Assembly (NCBI RefSeq): GCF_017745675.1 | Contig: NZ_JAFLJM010000008.1 | Span: forward strand, 1-64,000 | Length of the DNA: 64,000 nucleotides | Origin: Alkalihalobacillus sp. BA299 | GTDB lineage: Bacteria; Bacillota; Bacilli; Bacillales; Bacillaceae_F | Reading direction: 5' to 3' | Shown: positions 43,133 through 52,820 of the stretch, piece after piece | How positions within the stretch are numbered: the stretch's first letter is position 1 | How the letters are laid out: the number at the start of each line of letters is the position of its first letter | The notes under the pieces: generated by a model | The model's database searches: none | The model's input: the letters and a program-made list of their open reading frames with translations, nothing else | Told to the model about the DNA's origin: nothing | Translations under genes and position numbers: made by a program

Positions 43133-43253
43133 GAAAGCGGAAGGTGTTTGCTTATCGGCGACAAGCGCTGGAGGGCCAGCAATTAGTGTCCTGACTTCTG
43201 GACACGTTTGCTGGACCGAAGCGACCTCGAGCCGATGACACCTGCAGCTAGAC
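43133..43253. repeat. type B structured repeat, copy 3
   Basis: Head of a B-A-A cluster between the subtilase and mnaA genes. Stems GGTGT/ACACC and GTGTCC/GGACAC are intact. Confidence 0.85.
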
Positions 43254-43402
43254 AAGAAAAGCGGAAGCGCCCGTTTAGTGGCGTATGGACTGGAGTACTC
43301 CGTATGAGATAAAGGAAACACGGGGAGCAGCAGCGAGCCGATGTTAACTTATCGTAAGGAGGAGAGCGAAGTCCACTAGACGCTGGGCGCTGTAGCTAGA
43401 CA
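43254..43402. repeat. type A structured repeat, copy 2
   Basis: Stem AGCGCCC/GGGCGCT. The AGTG/CGCT extension has one G-U pair relative to AGCG/CGCT. Confidence 0.85.
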
Positions 43403-43404
43403 TT

Positions 43405-43548
43405 AACAAAAGCGGAAGCGCCCGTTTAGCGGCGTATGGACTGGAGTACTCCGTATGAGATAAAGGAAACACGATGAACGGTAGTGAGGCGATGTTGACT
43501 TATCGTACGGCGGTGAGGGAAGTCTCACTAGGCGCTTGCTAGACATCC
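43405..43548. repeat. type A structured repeat, copy 3
   Basis: Directly follows the previous copy. Its 3' end is shortened (CTAGGCGCTTGCTAGACA), so the basal stem is weaker. The rest up to mnaA (43549-43734) holds only a weak AGAGAC/GTCTCT inverted repeat with a T run after it on the minus strand. Confidence 0.8.
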
Positions 43549-43734
43549 TAAAATTTATACTCTCTAATTATTTAAAAAGAGACCCCATGTTCACCTCCAC
43601 GCACCCGAAAACATTCGCACAGCATTTTGTACGAGCGTTGTATTGTTAAGTGCTAGAAGGTAATGGTAGTCTCTAAACTTAAATATTTTTGATTAGTGAT
43701 TTTTGATTAGATTGCAATATTTTCGTCCGGCTTT

Positions 43735-44880
43735 TTACGTTTGAAATGGCAGAGGACGTGTTTCATTTTTTTTAAAATGATATAGGATGGCATCCACTAT
43801 CCGCTTTGACGCATTTCCATCACCATATGGATTAGACGCTTTCGACATTTGCTCATATACTGCTTTGTCTGTCATCAGTTGTTTAGCTAGTGAATAAATT
43901 TGTTCCTCATTCGTTCCTGCAAGCTTTAAAGTACCTGCTTCAATTCCTTCAGGACGCTCTGTTGTATCACGAAGGACTAAAACCGGTACGCCTAATGATG
44001 GCGCTTCTTCTTGCACACCGCCTGAATCGGTCAAAATAAAATGAGCTCTAGATGCAAAGTTATGGAAATCTAATACTCCAAGCGGCTCGATGAGATGAAT
44101 TCTTGGGTCATTCCCTAATATTTCATCAGCAATTTCTCTTACAACTGGATTTAGGTGAACAGGATAAACTACTTGCGCATCGTCATGTTCCTCAACAAGG
44201 CGTTTGATGGCTCTAAACATATTACGCATTGGCTCACCTAAGTTTTCTCTTCTGTGGGCTGTAAGAAGAATGAGACGATCGTTACCAAGATTTTCTAGTA
44301 CCGGATGTGAATATGTATCATTTACCGTTGTTTTTAGCGCATCAATCGCTGTATTTCCTGTAACGAAAATTGATGTTTCCTCTTTATTTTCATTTTTTAA
44401 ATTTGTTGCGGACTTTTCTGTTGGAGCAAAATGCAAATCAGCGATAACACCCGTTAATTGTCGGTTCATTTCTTCTGGGAAAGGTGAGTATTTATTCCAA
44501 GTACGCAATCCCGCTTCTACATGGCCAACAGCCACTTGATTATAAAGCGCTGCAAGACTCGCTACAAATGTTGTTGTTGTATCACCATGAACTAAAACGA
44601 TGTCGGGTTGTACTTTTTTAATGACATCATCTAAGCCTTCTAATGCTTTTGTTGTAACTCCAATTAAGGTTTGTCTCGCTTGCATAATGTTTAAGTCAAA
44701 GTCTGGTTTGACGTTAAAAATCTCAAGGACTTGATCTAACATTTCTCGGTGTTGTCCTGTCACTGTGACGATTGACTCGATTTGTTCACGGTGCTTTTCT
44801 AATTCTAAGACGAGCGGGGCCATTTTTATTGCTTCTGGCCTTGTTCCGAATACAGTCATTACCTTCACTTTGTTTTGCAT
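43735..44880 (-). CDS. mnaA: UDP-N-acetylglucosamine 2-epimerase (non-hydrolysing)
   Basis: Interconverts UDP-GlcNAc and UDP-ManNAc for teichoic acid linkage units and other wall glycans. 381 aa with two Rossmann domains. Visible motifs: FGTRPEAIKMAPLV at the N-terminus, HVEAGLRTWNKYSPFPEEMNR, LTAHRRENLGEPM and LTDSGGVQEEAPSLGVPVLVLR. RBS AGGAGAG. Downstream of upp in the gene order glyA-upp-mnaA found in several Bacillus relatives. Confidence 0.95.
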   Translation of the reverse strand: MQNKVKVMTVFGTRPEAIKMAPLVLELEKHREQIESIVTVTGQHREMLDQVLEIFNVKPDFDLNIMQARQTLIGVTTKALEGLDDVIKKVQPDIVLVHGDTTTTFVASLAALYNQVAVGHVEAGLRTWNKYSPFPEEMNRQLTGVIADLHFAPTEKSATNLKNENKEETSIFVTGNTAIDALKTTVNDTYSHPVLENLGNDRLILLTAHRRENLGEPMRNMFRAIKRLVEEHDDAQVVYPVHLNPVVREIADEILGNDPRIHLIEPLGVLDFHNFASRAHFILTDSGGVQEEAPSLGVPVLVLRDTTERPEGIEAGTLKLAGTNEEQIYSLAKQLMTDKAVYEQMSKASNPYGDGNASKRIVDAILYHFKKNETRPLPFQT

Positions 44881-44902
44881 TTTACTCTCTCCTCATACTC
44901 TT

Positions 44903-45532
44903 TTATTTCGTTCCAAACAAACGGTCGCCAGCGTCTCCAAGTCCAGGGACGATATAACCTTTTTCATTGAGTTTTTCATCGAGAGCAGCTAAATAAATAT
45001 CGACATCTGGGTGGGCTTCTTTAACGATTTCTACACCTTCAGGCGCTGCGATGAGGCACATTAATTTGATCGTATTGGCTCCGCGTTTCTTCAAGCTATT
45101 AATCGCTTCAACTGCTGATCCTCCTGTTGCTAGCATCGGATCAATCACGATAAACTCACGCTCTTCAACATCAGCCGGTAATTTTACGTAGTACTCGACA
45201 GGTTGAAGTGTAACAGGATCACGGTATAACCCAACGTGTCCTACTTTCGCTGCTGGGATGAGGCGTAAAATCCCGTCTACCATCCCAAGTCCTGCACGTA
45301 ATATTGGGACAAGTCCTAATTTTTTACCCGCAATCAACATCGATTTTGCTGGACCGACGGGTGTCTCTACCGTTACTTCTTTTAGTGGAAGATCTCTTGT
45401 TATTTCAAATGCCATAAGTGCTGCGACTTCATCGACAAGTTCACGGAATTCTTTTGTTCCAGTTGATTTATCACGAATATACGTTAACTTATGCTGAATG
45501 AGGGGATGATCAAATACAAATACTTTACTCAT
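44903..45532 (-). CDS. upp: uracil phosphoribosyltransferase
   Basis: Pyrimidine salvage: uracil + PRPP to UMP. 209 aa. The PRPP loop is [16 protein letters not shown], and the uracil-binding C-terminal segment [18 protein letters not shown] is conserved. Located between glyA and mnaA. Confidence 0.97.
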   Translation of the reverse strand: MSKVFVFDHPLIQHKLTYIRDKSTGTKEFRELVDEVAALMAFEITRDLPLKEVTVETPVGPAKSMLIAGKKLGLVPILRAGLGMVDGILRLIPAAKVGHVGLYRDPVTLQPVEYYVKLPADVEEREFIVIDPMLATGGSAVEAINSLKKRGANTIKLMCLIAAPEGVEIVKEAHPDVDIYLAALDEKLNEKGYIVPGLGDAGDRLFGTK

Positions 45533-45718
45533 TATAATAGCTCCTTTTCAAATGGTCTGACGAGCATGTTCATCCATGTATTATGTAATCACTCTTGAAA
45601 ATTCTACAAAAAAAAACAAAAACATTCAAGCACAGTGTCGAGAGGTAGGTGTCAGGCACCTTTATCACAATAACGTGTTAAAAGTGTGGCACTTCCATCC
45701 ATATAACATCTAACACCG

Positions 45719-45745
45719 AAAAAGGCTGCCCTAAGGACAGCCTTT
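45719..45745 (-). terminator. terminator of glyA
   Basis: AAAGGCTGTCC / GGGCAGCCTTT on the minus strand, followed by TTTTTC, 6 bp after the glyA stop. Confidence 0.88.
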
Positions 45746-45750
45746 ACTTC

Positions 45751-46995
45751 TTATAGGTTTGGATACATTGGGAATTTTTTAGTTAGCGCATCAACACGTG
45801 CACTTGCTTCTTTTAGCTTGTCTTCGTTATCGATGTTTTTCAATGTAAGAGCCATGATTTCCCCTAGCTCGTCCATCGCTTCTTCATCTAAACCACGTGA
45901 CGTTACTGCTGCTGTACCGATTCGAATCCCACTCGTCACAAATGGACTTTCTGGATCAAACGGAATTGTATTTTTGTTCGTCGTAATTCCAACTTCATCA
46001 AGTGCATGTTCTGCAACTTTTCCAGTTAAGTTTAAGCTTGTAAGGTCTAACAGTAAAAGATGGTTATCTGTACCACCCGATACGAGCTTAATGCCCTCAC
46101 TCGTCAGTTTCTCCCCTAAACGCTTCGCATTCTTAATGATGTTTTCCGCATACGTCTTAAACTCAGGTTGTAACGCTTCACCGAATGCTACTGCTTTAGC
46201 CGCGATCACGTGCATTAATGGACCACCTTGAATACCAGGGAAAATCGATTTATCAATTTTCTTTCCGAACTCTTCTTTGCATAAAATCATTCCGCCACGA
46301 GGTCCACGTAATGTTTTATGTGTTGTAGTCGTCACGAAATGAGCGTGCGGTACTGGGCTTGGATGTAAGCCGGCAGCAACAAGTCCTGCAATATGCGCCA
46401 TATCGACCATTAAATATGCGCCTACTTCATCTGCAATTTCACGGAACTTTTCAAAATTAATCTCACGTGGATACGCACTCGCACCTGCTACGATTAGCTT
46501 TGGCTTATGTTCTTTTGCAAGCTCACGGACTTTATCATAGTTAATCGTTTGCGTCTCTTGATCTACACCGTACTCAACGAAATTGTATTGGACACCACTG
46601 AAGTTTACTGGGCTTCCATGCGTTAAGTGACCACCGTGAGAAAGGTTCATCCCAAGAACAGTGTCACCTTGTTCTAAAATCGTAAAATAAACTGCCATAT
46701 TTGCTTGTGCACCAGAATGTGGTTGAACATTAACATACTCTGCACCAAAAATTTCTTTTGCACGGTCGCGAGCTAAATCTTCAACAATATCAACATATTC
46801 ACAACCACCATAGTAGCGGCGGCCAGGATAACCTTCTGCATATTTGTTTGTAAGGACTGAGCCTTGAGTTTCCATAACAGCTTCACTTACAAAGTTTTCA
46901 GAAGCAATCATTTCAATTTTATCTCGTTGTCGCCCTAACTCTTGCTGGATTGCTTCAAATACTTTAGGATCTTGATTTTTTAACATTTCCATCAT
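45751..46995 (-). CDS. glyA: serine hydroxymethyltransferase
   Basis: PLP enzyme that converts serine + tetrahydrofolate to glycine + methylene-tetrahydrofolate. 414 aa. Visible are [18 protein letters not shown], the PLP lysine in [17 protein letters not shown], and GADQ-like [12 protein letters not shown]. Two adjacent ATGs follow AAGGGG. A CGAACATG sequence about 110 bp upstream resembles half a PurR box, as would fit PurR control known for B. subtilis glyA, but the paired box is not clear. Confidence 0.97.
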   Translation of the reverse strand: MMEMLKNQDPKVFEAIQQELGRQRDKIEMIASENFVSEAVMETQGSVLTNKYAEGYPGRRYYGGCEYVDIVEDLARDRAKEIFGAEYVNVQPHSGAQANMAVYFTILEQGDTVLGMNLSHGGHLTHGSPVNFSGVQYNFVEYGVDQETQTINYDKVRELAKEHKPKLIVAGASAYPREINFEKFREIADEVGAYLMVDMAHIAGLVAAGLHPSPVPHAHFVTTTTHKTLRGPRGGMILCKEEFGKKIDKSIFPGIQGGPLMHVIAAKAVAFGEALQPEFKTYAENIIKNAKRLGEKLTSEGIKLVSGGTDNHLLLLDLTSLNLTGKVAEHALDEVGITTNKNTIPFDPESPFVTSGIRIGTAAVTSRGLDEEAMDELGEIMALTLKNIDNEDKLKEASARVDALTKKFPMYPNL

Positions 46996-47179
46996 TTATA
47001 CCCCTTTCAGTAGCTACCAATCTTCGTGTTTTCGGTTAATACTTTCAAATTCAATTTTATTCTACCACGAATATACGACAAAATCCGTACTTTTTTTACA
47101 AAAACATGTTCGACCGTCGGAAATCACGAAAATCTCGATCGATTTTCATACCCCTAATTCAATATTATGCTCCAAAAAA

Positions 47180-47755
47180 TCAAAAACAATCTTCACGAGT
47201 ACCCAGTTCCTTGTAAACTGCTCGTGCTCCACCAATTAGCTTCGGTCGAGTTTTCGCTAGCGTAACATGCGCTTCTCCAACCGAGCGAATCGAGCTTCGT
47301 AACGGTACAGCTACCCGCTTTAAATGCATCCCAATTAACGTGTCGCCAATATCAATCCCAGCATCAGCTGCGATCGTTTCAACAACTACTGCTTGCTTCA
47401 TCATACGATAAGCGTGAGCCGCCATTGATCCTCCTGCCCCTTTTACAGGAATGACCGATACTTCTTCCAAACGAAACTCTTTTGCCGTTTCTTTCTCAAC
47501 AACAATGGCACGGTTTAAATGCTCACAGCATTGGAAGGCTAAATGGACCCCTGTACGCTCCTTGAATTGAGCAAAAGCGGAAAAGAGGACTTCACTTACA
47601 CCCTCTGATCCGCTCGTTCCAATTTTTTTGCCGATGACTTCACTCGTACTTGTCCCAATGACAAGAATATGCTCAGCTGATAAAGGCACTTCCTCATTTA
47701 ACTCTTCTAACACCTGCAGAATATCCTTTTTGATTTGCTCCATCAAATCGGCCAT
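47180..47755 (-). CDS. ywlG: YwlG/UPF0340 family protein
   Basis: About 191 aa, cytosolic, matching the TIGR01440/UPF0340 family by length, by segments such as GTSTSEVIGKKIGTSGSEGV and by position between rpiB and glyA. Function not established. The frame opens at GTG 47776; ATG 47755 lies 8 nt after GAAGGTG and is preferred. Confidence 0.88.
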   Translation of the reverse strand: MADLMEQIKKDILQVLEELNEEVPLSAEHILVIGTSTSEVIGKKIGTSGSEGVSEVLFSAFAQFKERTGVHLAFQCCEHLNRAIVVEKETAKEFRLEEVSVIPVKGAGGSMAAHAYRMMKQAVVVETIAADAGIDIGDTLIGMHLKRVAVPLRSSIRSVGEAHVTLAKTRPKLIGGARAVYKELGTREDCF

Positions 47756-47776
47756 CCTGTGTACACCTTCTCTCAC

Positions 47777-48217
47777 TTACTGATTTTCATACTCTTTAAT
47801 TTTATTTACGCGACGCTCATGTCTTCCGCCTTCAAATTCGGTTTCAAGCCAAACCTTTGCAATTTCACGCGCTAGCCCTGGTCCAATCACACGCTCACCC
47901 ATCGCTAAAACATTACTATCGTTATGCTCACGCGTTGCTTTTGCACTAAATAAATCATGAACAAGTGCACAACGTATTCCCTTTACTTTGTTCGCTGCAA
48001 TCGACATGCCAATGCCTGTCCCGCAAACTAAAATGCCACGGTCAGCCTGCCCGCTAGCTACCTGTTCTGCTACAGGAAGTGCGTAATCCGGAAAATCTAC
48101 TGAGTCTGTACATTCGCAGCCGACATCTTCAAACTCAATGCCCATATTACCCATTAATTGCTTAATTTCTTCTTTGATATTAACACCGCCATGATCTGAA
48201 CCTATGACTACTTTCAT
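47777..48217 (-). CDS. rpiB: ribose-5-phosphate isomerase B
   Basis: 146 aa sugar-phosphate isomerase of the RpiB/LacAB fold. MKVVIGSDHGGVNIKEEI at the N-terminus, the catalytic Cys in LVCGTGIGMSIAANK, and the His of REHNDSNVLAMGER are visible. ATG 48217 has GGAGG 8 nt upstream; the frame is open to 48232. Pentose phosphate pathway, non-oxidative branch. Confidence 0.95.
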   Translation of the reverse strand: MKVVIGSDHGGVNIKEEIKQLMGNMGIEFEDVGCECTDSVDFPDYALPVAEQVASGQADRGILVCGTGIGMSIAANKVKGIRCALVHDLFSAKATREHNDSNVLAMGERVIGPGLAREIAKVWLETEFEGGRHERRVNKIKEYENQ

Positions 48218-48252
48218 CTTATTTCCCTCCATTTATTACATTTAAATATAAT

Positions 48253-49548
48253 TTATGTTGAAAATTTTTCAATTGTTGCTTTTAATTTTTGAGCTTGGCC
48301 ATTTAAAACTTGTGCCGTCGCTGCAACTTCTTCTATAATCATCGTTTGCTGCTCCGTTGCTGTTGCAACTTCTAAAGCGCCTGCAGAGGTTTCTTCTGCA
48401 ATGGCAGCCACTTCTTGCGTTTCCTGTGTCGTTGACATAATGGAGCCGAGCTGATTATCAATTAACTGAGAAATATCATGAATAGCTTTTGATACTTCTA
48501 ATATTGATTTTTCCATCAAACCAATCGCTTCATTTGTTTGTGTCCCTTTTTCTGATTGCTCATTAGCCACTTGGACTTGACTTGTAATTTGCGTTACGAC
48601 ATTTTGTACTTCATGCTGGATATCTGTAATAAGCTTTGTAATTCCTTGGACAGCTTTAGAGCTTTCATCGGCTAACTTTCTCACTTCGTCGGCAACTACA
48701 GCAAAGCCTTTTCCTTGTTCTCCTGCGCGCGCTGCTTCAATCGAAGCATTTAATGCTAATAAATTCGTTTGTGCCGCAATATCACCGACTAAAGAGATGA
48801 TTTCCTCTACTTGCCTTGCTTGATGATTTAATCGTTCCACCGCTGTTAATGAATGTCGATTATCTTCTGCTAGCTTTTTAATTCCATTGACAAGATGATT
48901 AATCACCTGACGGCTATCCGTAAGCTTTTCAACCATATGTTCTGCCGAAGTTTTTGATGCTACTGCGCGATCTTGAACTTGCATGGCGATCGTTGAAACA
49001 TCCTCCATCGACTCCGCTGTATTTTGAATCGCATTTGCTGATCCTTCTGCACCTTTTGCAATTTCATCAATCGTTCGTCCAATATTTTCTGCTTTTTCTG
49101 AAGCTAATTCTGAAGCATTTGTAATTTCTGATACTTTTTGATTTGTTTGTTCAAAGTTTTCTTCAATATCTTTAACCATGCCACGTAGGCTTGCCAACAT
49201 CTCATTAAACGCCAATCCAAGAGCACGAATTTCATCGTCAGACTTAGAAATAGTAACATCAACTTTAATATCACCTGCAGCAGCTTTTCTTGCGGCTTCT
49301 TCAAGTTCGTGAAGCGGCTTCGTAATAAGTGGTGCTGCTAAAAAGCCTAAAATCCCACACCAGATAACCCCTAAAATTAATGTAATGATGATAACAATTT
49401 CTGAATTGACATTTAATATTTCTTGTAAATAATCTGCTAAAAAGAAAATAAAAAATGCACTTGTTCCATATGTAATAAAAGCGAGTCCACTTATTCCCAA
49501 TACTAACTTCTTCCGAATACTATATCGATATGTTTTCTTCTCTTCCAC
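48253..49548 (-). CDS. methyl-accepting chemotaxis protein without a large external sensor
   Basis: About 431 aa. Two membrane helices (about residues 17-40 and 50-75) enclose only a short external loop. A HAMP domain ([24 protein letters not shown]) and a long signalling coiled coil with the conserved hairpin tip [40 protein letters not shown] follow. With almost no periplasm-facing domain it may sense membrane state, proton motive force or an intracellular cue. Start GTG 49548 is 6 nt after GAGGTG. It is inserted between ywlE and rpiB, which are adjacent in B. subtilis. Confidence 0.92.
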   Translation of the reverse strand: MEEKKTYRYSIRKKLVLGISGLAFITYGTSAFFIFFLADYLQEILNVNSEIVIIITLILGVIWCGILGFLAAPLITKPLHELEEAARKAAAGDIKVDVTISKSDDEIRALGLAFNEMLASLRGMVKDIEENFEQTNQKVSEITNASELASEKAENIGRTIDEIAKGAEGSANAIQNTAESMEDVSTIAMQVQDRAVASKTSAEHMVEKLTDSRQVINHLVNGIKKLAEDNRHSLTAVERLNHQARQVEEIISLVGDIAAQTNLLALNASIEAARAGEQGKGFAVVADEVRKLADESSKAVQGITKLITDIQHEVQNVVTQITSQVQVANEQSEKGTQTNEAIGLMEKSILEVSKAIHDISQLIDNQLGSIMSTTQETQEVAAIAEETSAGALEVATATEQQTMIIEEVAATAQVLNGQAQKLKATIEKFST

Positions 49549-49598
49549 CCGGCACACCTCTCGCTCAAAAAATACGATTTACTTTATTTACTCTAAAT

Positions 49599-50042
49599 TT
49601 ACTTTTTTTTACTCCATAACTTGTCCAACATCATTTCAATTTCATTTGCTGTAACGCGATATTCATCAACAGATCCCCCAAATGGATCGACTACATCCCC
49701 TGCTAATCCATTTTCCCCCAAGGCATATTCTTTTAATGTAAAAACTTTCTCCAGCATGTTTGGATAATGACTAATGATCCATTGTTTATGATTTTCTGTC
49801 ATCGTTAAAACGACGGTCGCCCACTGTAACAACTCTGGAGATAGCGCTTGTGAACGGTGCTCACATGAAATACCACGCTCTTTAAGCACTTCTTTCGTCT
49901 GTTCACTCGCTTCATTTCCCGGGACAGCATAAATACCAGCTGATTGTACTTCGAGCACCTCTTCAGCCTTGTGCTTTAATATTGCTTCTGCCATAGGACT
50001 TCTGCACGTATTTCCTGTACATATGAAAAGTACTCGCTTCAT
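49599..50042 (-). CDS. ywlE: protein-arginine-phosphate phosphatase
   Basis: 147 aa low-molecular-weight phosphatase. The P-loop FICTGNTCRSPMAEAI has the CX5R signature and a Thr at the position that gives YwlE its preference for phosphoarginine over phosphotyrosine. The acid loop DVVDPFGGSVDEY is C-terminal. It counteracts the McsB arginine kinase in Bacillus stress responses. Position next to rpiB/mntP supports the assignment. Confidence 0.93.
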   Translation of the reverse strand: MKRVLFICTGNTCRSPMAEAILKHKAEEVLEVQSAGIYAVPGNEASEQTKEVLKERGISCEHRSQALSPELLQWATVVLTMTENHKQWIISHYPNMLEKVFTLKEYALGENGLAGDVVDPFGGSVDEYRVTANEIEMMLDKLWSKKK

Positions 50043-50161
50043 AGAAATCGCGTATCCTTTCTTGCGTATTTTTTACGCAGTTGTTAGGTAGTTATTTGAG
50101 TTTTCTTTTTATTTTACCACAACTTTCTAATTTTCAATATCATTCTTCATTCGATCTATGT

Positions 50162-50704
50162 CTATGGTAGAAATAACTTAATTCCAAAGCCCATTAAGAT
50201 TAATCCACCTAAAAGTTCGCCATAAGAGCCAATCATTCCTTTAAAATGGGAGCCCATGACTAAGCCGGTCCAAGATAAGAGCATACTCATTAAACCAAAT
50301 GCAGCGACAGCTATCATTGTTTTCGCTCCTAGCATTCCAAGACTAAGGCCGGCTGAAAAACTATCTAAACTTACGCTTAAGGCAAAAATAAATAATCCTA
50401 GTCCAATAGGCTTGATTCTGTAATCACTATCTTCACGTAAAGACGAGACAGCCATCTGCAACCCGATAATAAGAAGAAGCCCTCCACCTAAGTATGTCGC
50501 AAAAAGACCAAAATAATTTGAGACGAGCTTTCCAGTAAGTATCCCTAGCAAAGGCATAATCATATGAAAACTGCCAATCACTATTCCTATTTTGAACATT
50601 TGGCGATACCGTAGTCCGACCATTCCCATACCTAATGCAACTGAAAATGCATCCATCCCAAGTGCTGATGCCATAATGACTAAAGTGATCCACTCTGCTC
50701 CCAC
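50162..50704 (-). CDS. mntP: manganese efflux pump MntP
   Basis: 180 aa with six helices arranged as an internal duplication. The paired motifs MASALGMDAFSVALGMGM and FALSVSLDSFSAGLSLGMLG each carry the metal-binding Asp. GTG 50704 is 9 nt after AAGGAG; a TTG at 50713 overlaps that site. No yybP-ykoY riboswitch is apparent upstream. Confidence 0.93.
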   Translation of the reverse strand: MGAEWITLVIMASALGMDAFSVALGMGMVGLRYRQMFKIGIVIGSFHMIMPLLGILTGKLVSNYFGLFATYLGGGLLLIIGLQMAVSSLREDSDYRIKPIGLGLFIFALSVSLDSFSAGLSLGMLGAKTMIAVAAFGLMSMLLSWTGLVMGSHFKGMIGSYGELLGGLILMGFGIKLFLP

Positions 50705-50828
50705 CGCGACCAACTCCTTGTCCGTGCTACTTCAATGTATGCACGTCCAAAGAAAAATAGACAAAGGAATTTAGGTGAGCTAATGAATTCAAATGTGCAT
50801 GGTAAAAGGGAAAGTACCTTTCACAACC

Positions 50829-50844
50829 CGAACATCCATGTTCG
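50829..50844. promoter_or_regulatory. palindrome between ywlC and mntP
   Basis: CGAACAT-CC-ATGTTCG, a perfect 7+7 inverted repeat in the 200-bp gap upstream of mntP. Could be an operator or a short hairpin. Spacing does not fit LexA. Confidence 0.4.
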
Positions 50845-50908
50845 ATTCTAACTTGAAACACCTCTCGTTCAATCCCGTCTTGATTTGGTTCGGTTTAGAC
50901 TTCATTTT

Positions 50909-51952
50909 TCACAAAAAACGTTTACCCGCTGCTTTTTCTAACCGATTCATAATCGCAACACCGACGCCTTGCTTCGGAAATGTTTCAGCCAAAATCATAT
51001 CAATATCGTGTTCATCAAACTTTCGCAACGTCTCATACAAGTCACTTGCCACAGTCTCTAAATCCTCACGATATCCACAAGGTAAAATAAGATCCGCCTC
51101 GTATTGATCGACATGCTCATGTGTCGTCATTACGCCGACGCGCTTTCCTTCCCGTCGAAGTTGATCAACAAATCCTTGTATTCTTTGTGAGTGATCAACG
51201 ACTAAATACATCTCCGCATTCGGTGCATAGTGAGTGTATTTCACACCTGGCGACCGCGGCGCACTCCCCTCTTCGAAAAGAGCAGGGTCAACTTTCACCG
51301 GACCGACCACTTGTTCAAGCTGATCTTTCGTAATTCCCCCTGGACGTAGGATAACAGGGACTACTTCTGTACAATCGACAACCGTCGATTCGACACCAAC
51401 ACCCGTTTTACCACCGTCCACAATGCCTTGAATTTTCCCACTTAAATCATGCTTTACATGCTCAGCTGTTGTCGGGCTCGGTTTTCCAGAAACATTAGCA
51501 CTAGGTGCAGCTACTGGTACAGCAGCTTCTTTTAATAATGCTAAAGCGACAGGGTGATCAGGGATGCGTATTGCAATCGTAGGAAGGTTAGCAGTCACTC
51601 GAGAGGAAACCGTATGCTTACTCGGTAAAATGATCGTTAATGGACCAGGCCAGAACGCATCCATTAACTTCTCTGCAAGTAACGGTATAGTAGAAACTAA
51701 CTCCGCTAATTGGTCTTTTGACGCAATATGAACGATAAGTGGGTTGTCATTCGGTCTACCTTTTGCACGAAAGATTTTTTCAATCGCACTCTCCATTAAG
51801 GCATTTCCACCAAGACCATAAACCGTTTCTGTGGGAAACGCTACGACCTCACCTTTTTTTATCCACAGCGCTGCTTCCTTGATTTCATCGGCTTTATGTA
51901 AGTGATCTGATTTTTTATCCACAATCCAGTACACAGTTTGTTTATTACTCAC
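50909..51952 (-). CDS. ywlC: threonylcarbamoyl-AMP synthase
   Basis: 347 aa Sua5-type enzyme that makes threonylcarbamoyl-adenylate for the t6A modification of ANN-decoding tRNAs. The N-terminal YrdC domain has AFPTETVYGLGGNALMESAI, RAKGRPNDNPLIVHI and PSANVSGKPSPTTAEHV. A C-terminal Sua5 domain (from ~residue 225, SPGVKYTHYAPNA) follows. Start is GTG, 7 nt after GAGGTGG. Its ribosome site overlaps a near-consensus DnaA box, and several more boxes surround the start, so DnaA could control it. Confidence 0.95.
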   Translation of the reverse strand: MSNKQTVYWIVDKKSDHLHKADEIKEAALWIKKGEVVAFPTETVYGLGGNALMESAIEKIFRAKGRPNDNPLIVHIASKDQLAELVSTIPLLAEKLMDAFWPGPLTIILPSKHTVSSRVTANLPTIAIRIPDHPVALALLKEAAVPVAAPSANVSGKPSPTTAEHVKHDLSGKIQGIVDGGKTGVGVESTVVDCTEVVPVILRPGGITKDQLEQVVGPVKVDPALFEEGSAPRSPGVKYTHYAPNAEMYLVVDHSQRIQGFVDQLRREGKRVGVMTTHEHVDQYEADLILPCGYREDLETVASDLYETLRKFDEHDIDMILAETFPKQGVGVAIMNRLEKAAGKRFL

Positions 51953-52170
51953 GATTTATCCACCTCGTCTTCTATTTTCCATTACTTTTAATAATTATGT
52001 CAAACAAAGTCGAAAAACGCTGTAAAATCAACGGTTTCCTCTTTGAGATTTTTCCATTATTCGTCCATAAAGAAAAAGTTATCCACTCTTTGTGGATAAC
52101 CTGTGCATAACTTTATGGATATTCACCATTTTTCAACTGTTTTTTTAACAGTAACCTCACGTTGTCCACA
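51859..52170. promoter_or_regulatory. DnaA-box cluster at the start of ywlC
   Basis: Four perfect TTATNCACA boxes: 51859-51867 (+), 51915-51923 (+), 52091-52099 (-), 52102-52110 (-). Three have one mismatch: 51956-51964 (TTATCCACC), 52079-52087 (TTATCCACT) and 52162-52170 (TTGTCCACA). Two boxes lie inside the ywlC coding start and one overlaps its ribosome site. I recall that the ywlC region of B. subtilis is also a DnaA-bound locus. Confidence 0.85.
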
Positions 52171-52180
52171 TGTTGATGAT

Positions 52181-52284
52181 AAGAAAAGCGCAAGCGCCCG
52201 GTTAGCGGCGTATGGACTGGAGCCCCACCGTATGAGATAAAGGAAACACGACGAGAGTCATTGAGGCGATGTTGACTTATCGTA
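52181..52284. repeat. truncated type A repeat
   Basis: The 5' ~100 bp of type A, ending at ACTTATCGTA, ten bases before the stop codon of the GNAT gene at 52294. The 3' pairing arm is missing. Confidence 0.8.
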
Positions 52285-52293
52285 ATGATAGTA

Positions 52294-52731
52294 TTATAAA
52301 TCGAGGGCCATAAGTTTTGTTACCCCTTTTACATATTGCCTAAAATGAGGTGAGTTTTCGACATGTTCTGGGATCTTTTCATCTTCTATAATTTCAAATC
52401 CTAAGTACTCAAAAAATGCTAAGGAACGGTGTGTGATTAAATAAAGTGTTTCCATCTCTTTTTGTTTCGCATAAGCTAAGGCAATTTCTAAAAAGTCGAG
52501 ACCTATTTTGGCATTCCAATGTTCTGATTTGATGACGAGTGACCGTAATAGTCCATCATTTCCGATTGGTTCAATTCCTACCGTACCAACAATTTCTTTT
52601 TTGTCCGTTTCAACTATTAAAAAGTGATCGAGCCTTTTTTCTATGCCTTCTTCCGACAAACCTGCTTTCGCTACTAAACGTTGAATCGGTAACAAATCCT
52701 TTGTTTCAGCAATTCGTATAACAATCGACAC
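52294..52731 (-). CDS. GNAT-family N-acetyltransferase (YwlB position)
   Basis: 145 aa single GNAT domain. The acetyl-CoA region is abbreviated and the typical Q/RxxGxG/A loop is not obvious (KSEHWNAKIGLDFLEIALAYA). The beta-strand/ELGF-like segment FFEYLGFEII is present. Located between spoIIR and ywlC, where B. subtilis has the acetyltransferase gene ywlB, so probably its counterpart. Substrate unknown. Its 3' end abuts a truncated type A repeat. Confidence 0.82.
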   Translation of the reverse strand: MSIVIRIAETKDLLPIQRLVAKAGLSEEGIEKRLDHFLIVETDKKEIVGTVGIEPIGNDGLLRSLVIKSEHWNAKIGLDFLEIALAYAKQKEMETLYLITHRSLAFFEYLGFEIIEDEKIPEHVENSPHFRQYVKGVTKLMALDL

Positions 52732-52820
52732 GAACTCGTCCTCCCTTTAAAAATCAGTTGTCTCTTTATTACAACCATTTATATGAGAGGAATCTAGCAT
52801 TTATTCTACTTATTCTACTA

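Noticed and set aside
43079..43321. 80-aa ORF between subtilase and mnaA
   Set aside because: Composed of type B and A repeat sequence; the same frame appears at 57123-57419 for the same reason.
45645..45690. Extra regulatory hairpin upstream of upp/glyA terminator (GTGTCAGGCACC)
   Set aside because: The stem is very short and the similar strings at 15304 and 53485 share only a few bases; not enough to call a family.
47085..47120. Full PurR operator upstream of glyA
   Set aside because: Only one CGAACATG half is convincing; the inverted partner at proper spacing is not seen.
50829..50844. LexA (SOS) box at CGAACATCCATGTTCG
   Set aside because: The Bacillus SOS box needs GAAC-N4-GTTC; here the spacing is six.
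50705..50908. Manganese (yybP-ykoY) riboswitch before mntP
   Set aside because: The gap is short and lacks the paired conserved loops of that riboswitch; only a simple palindrome is present.
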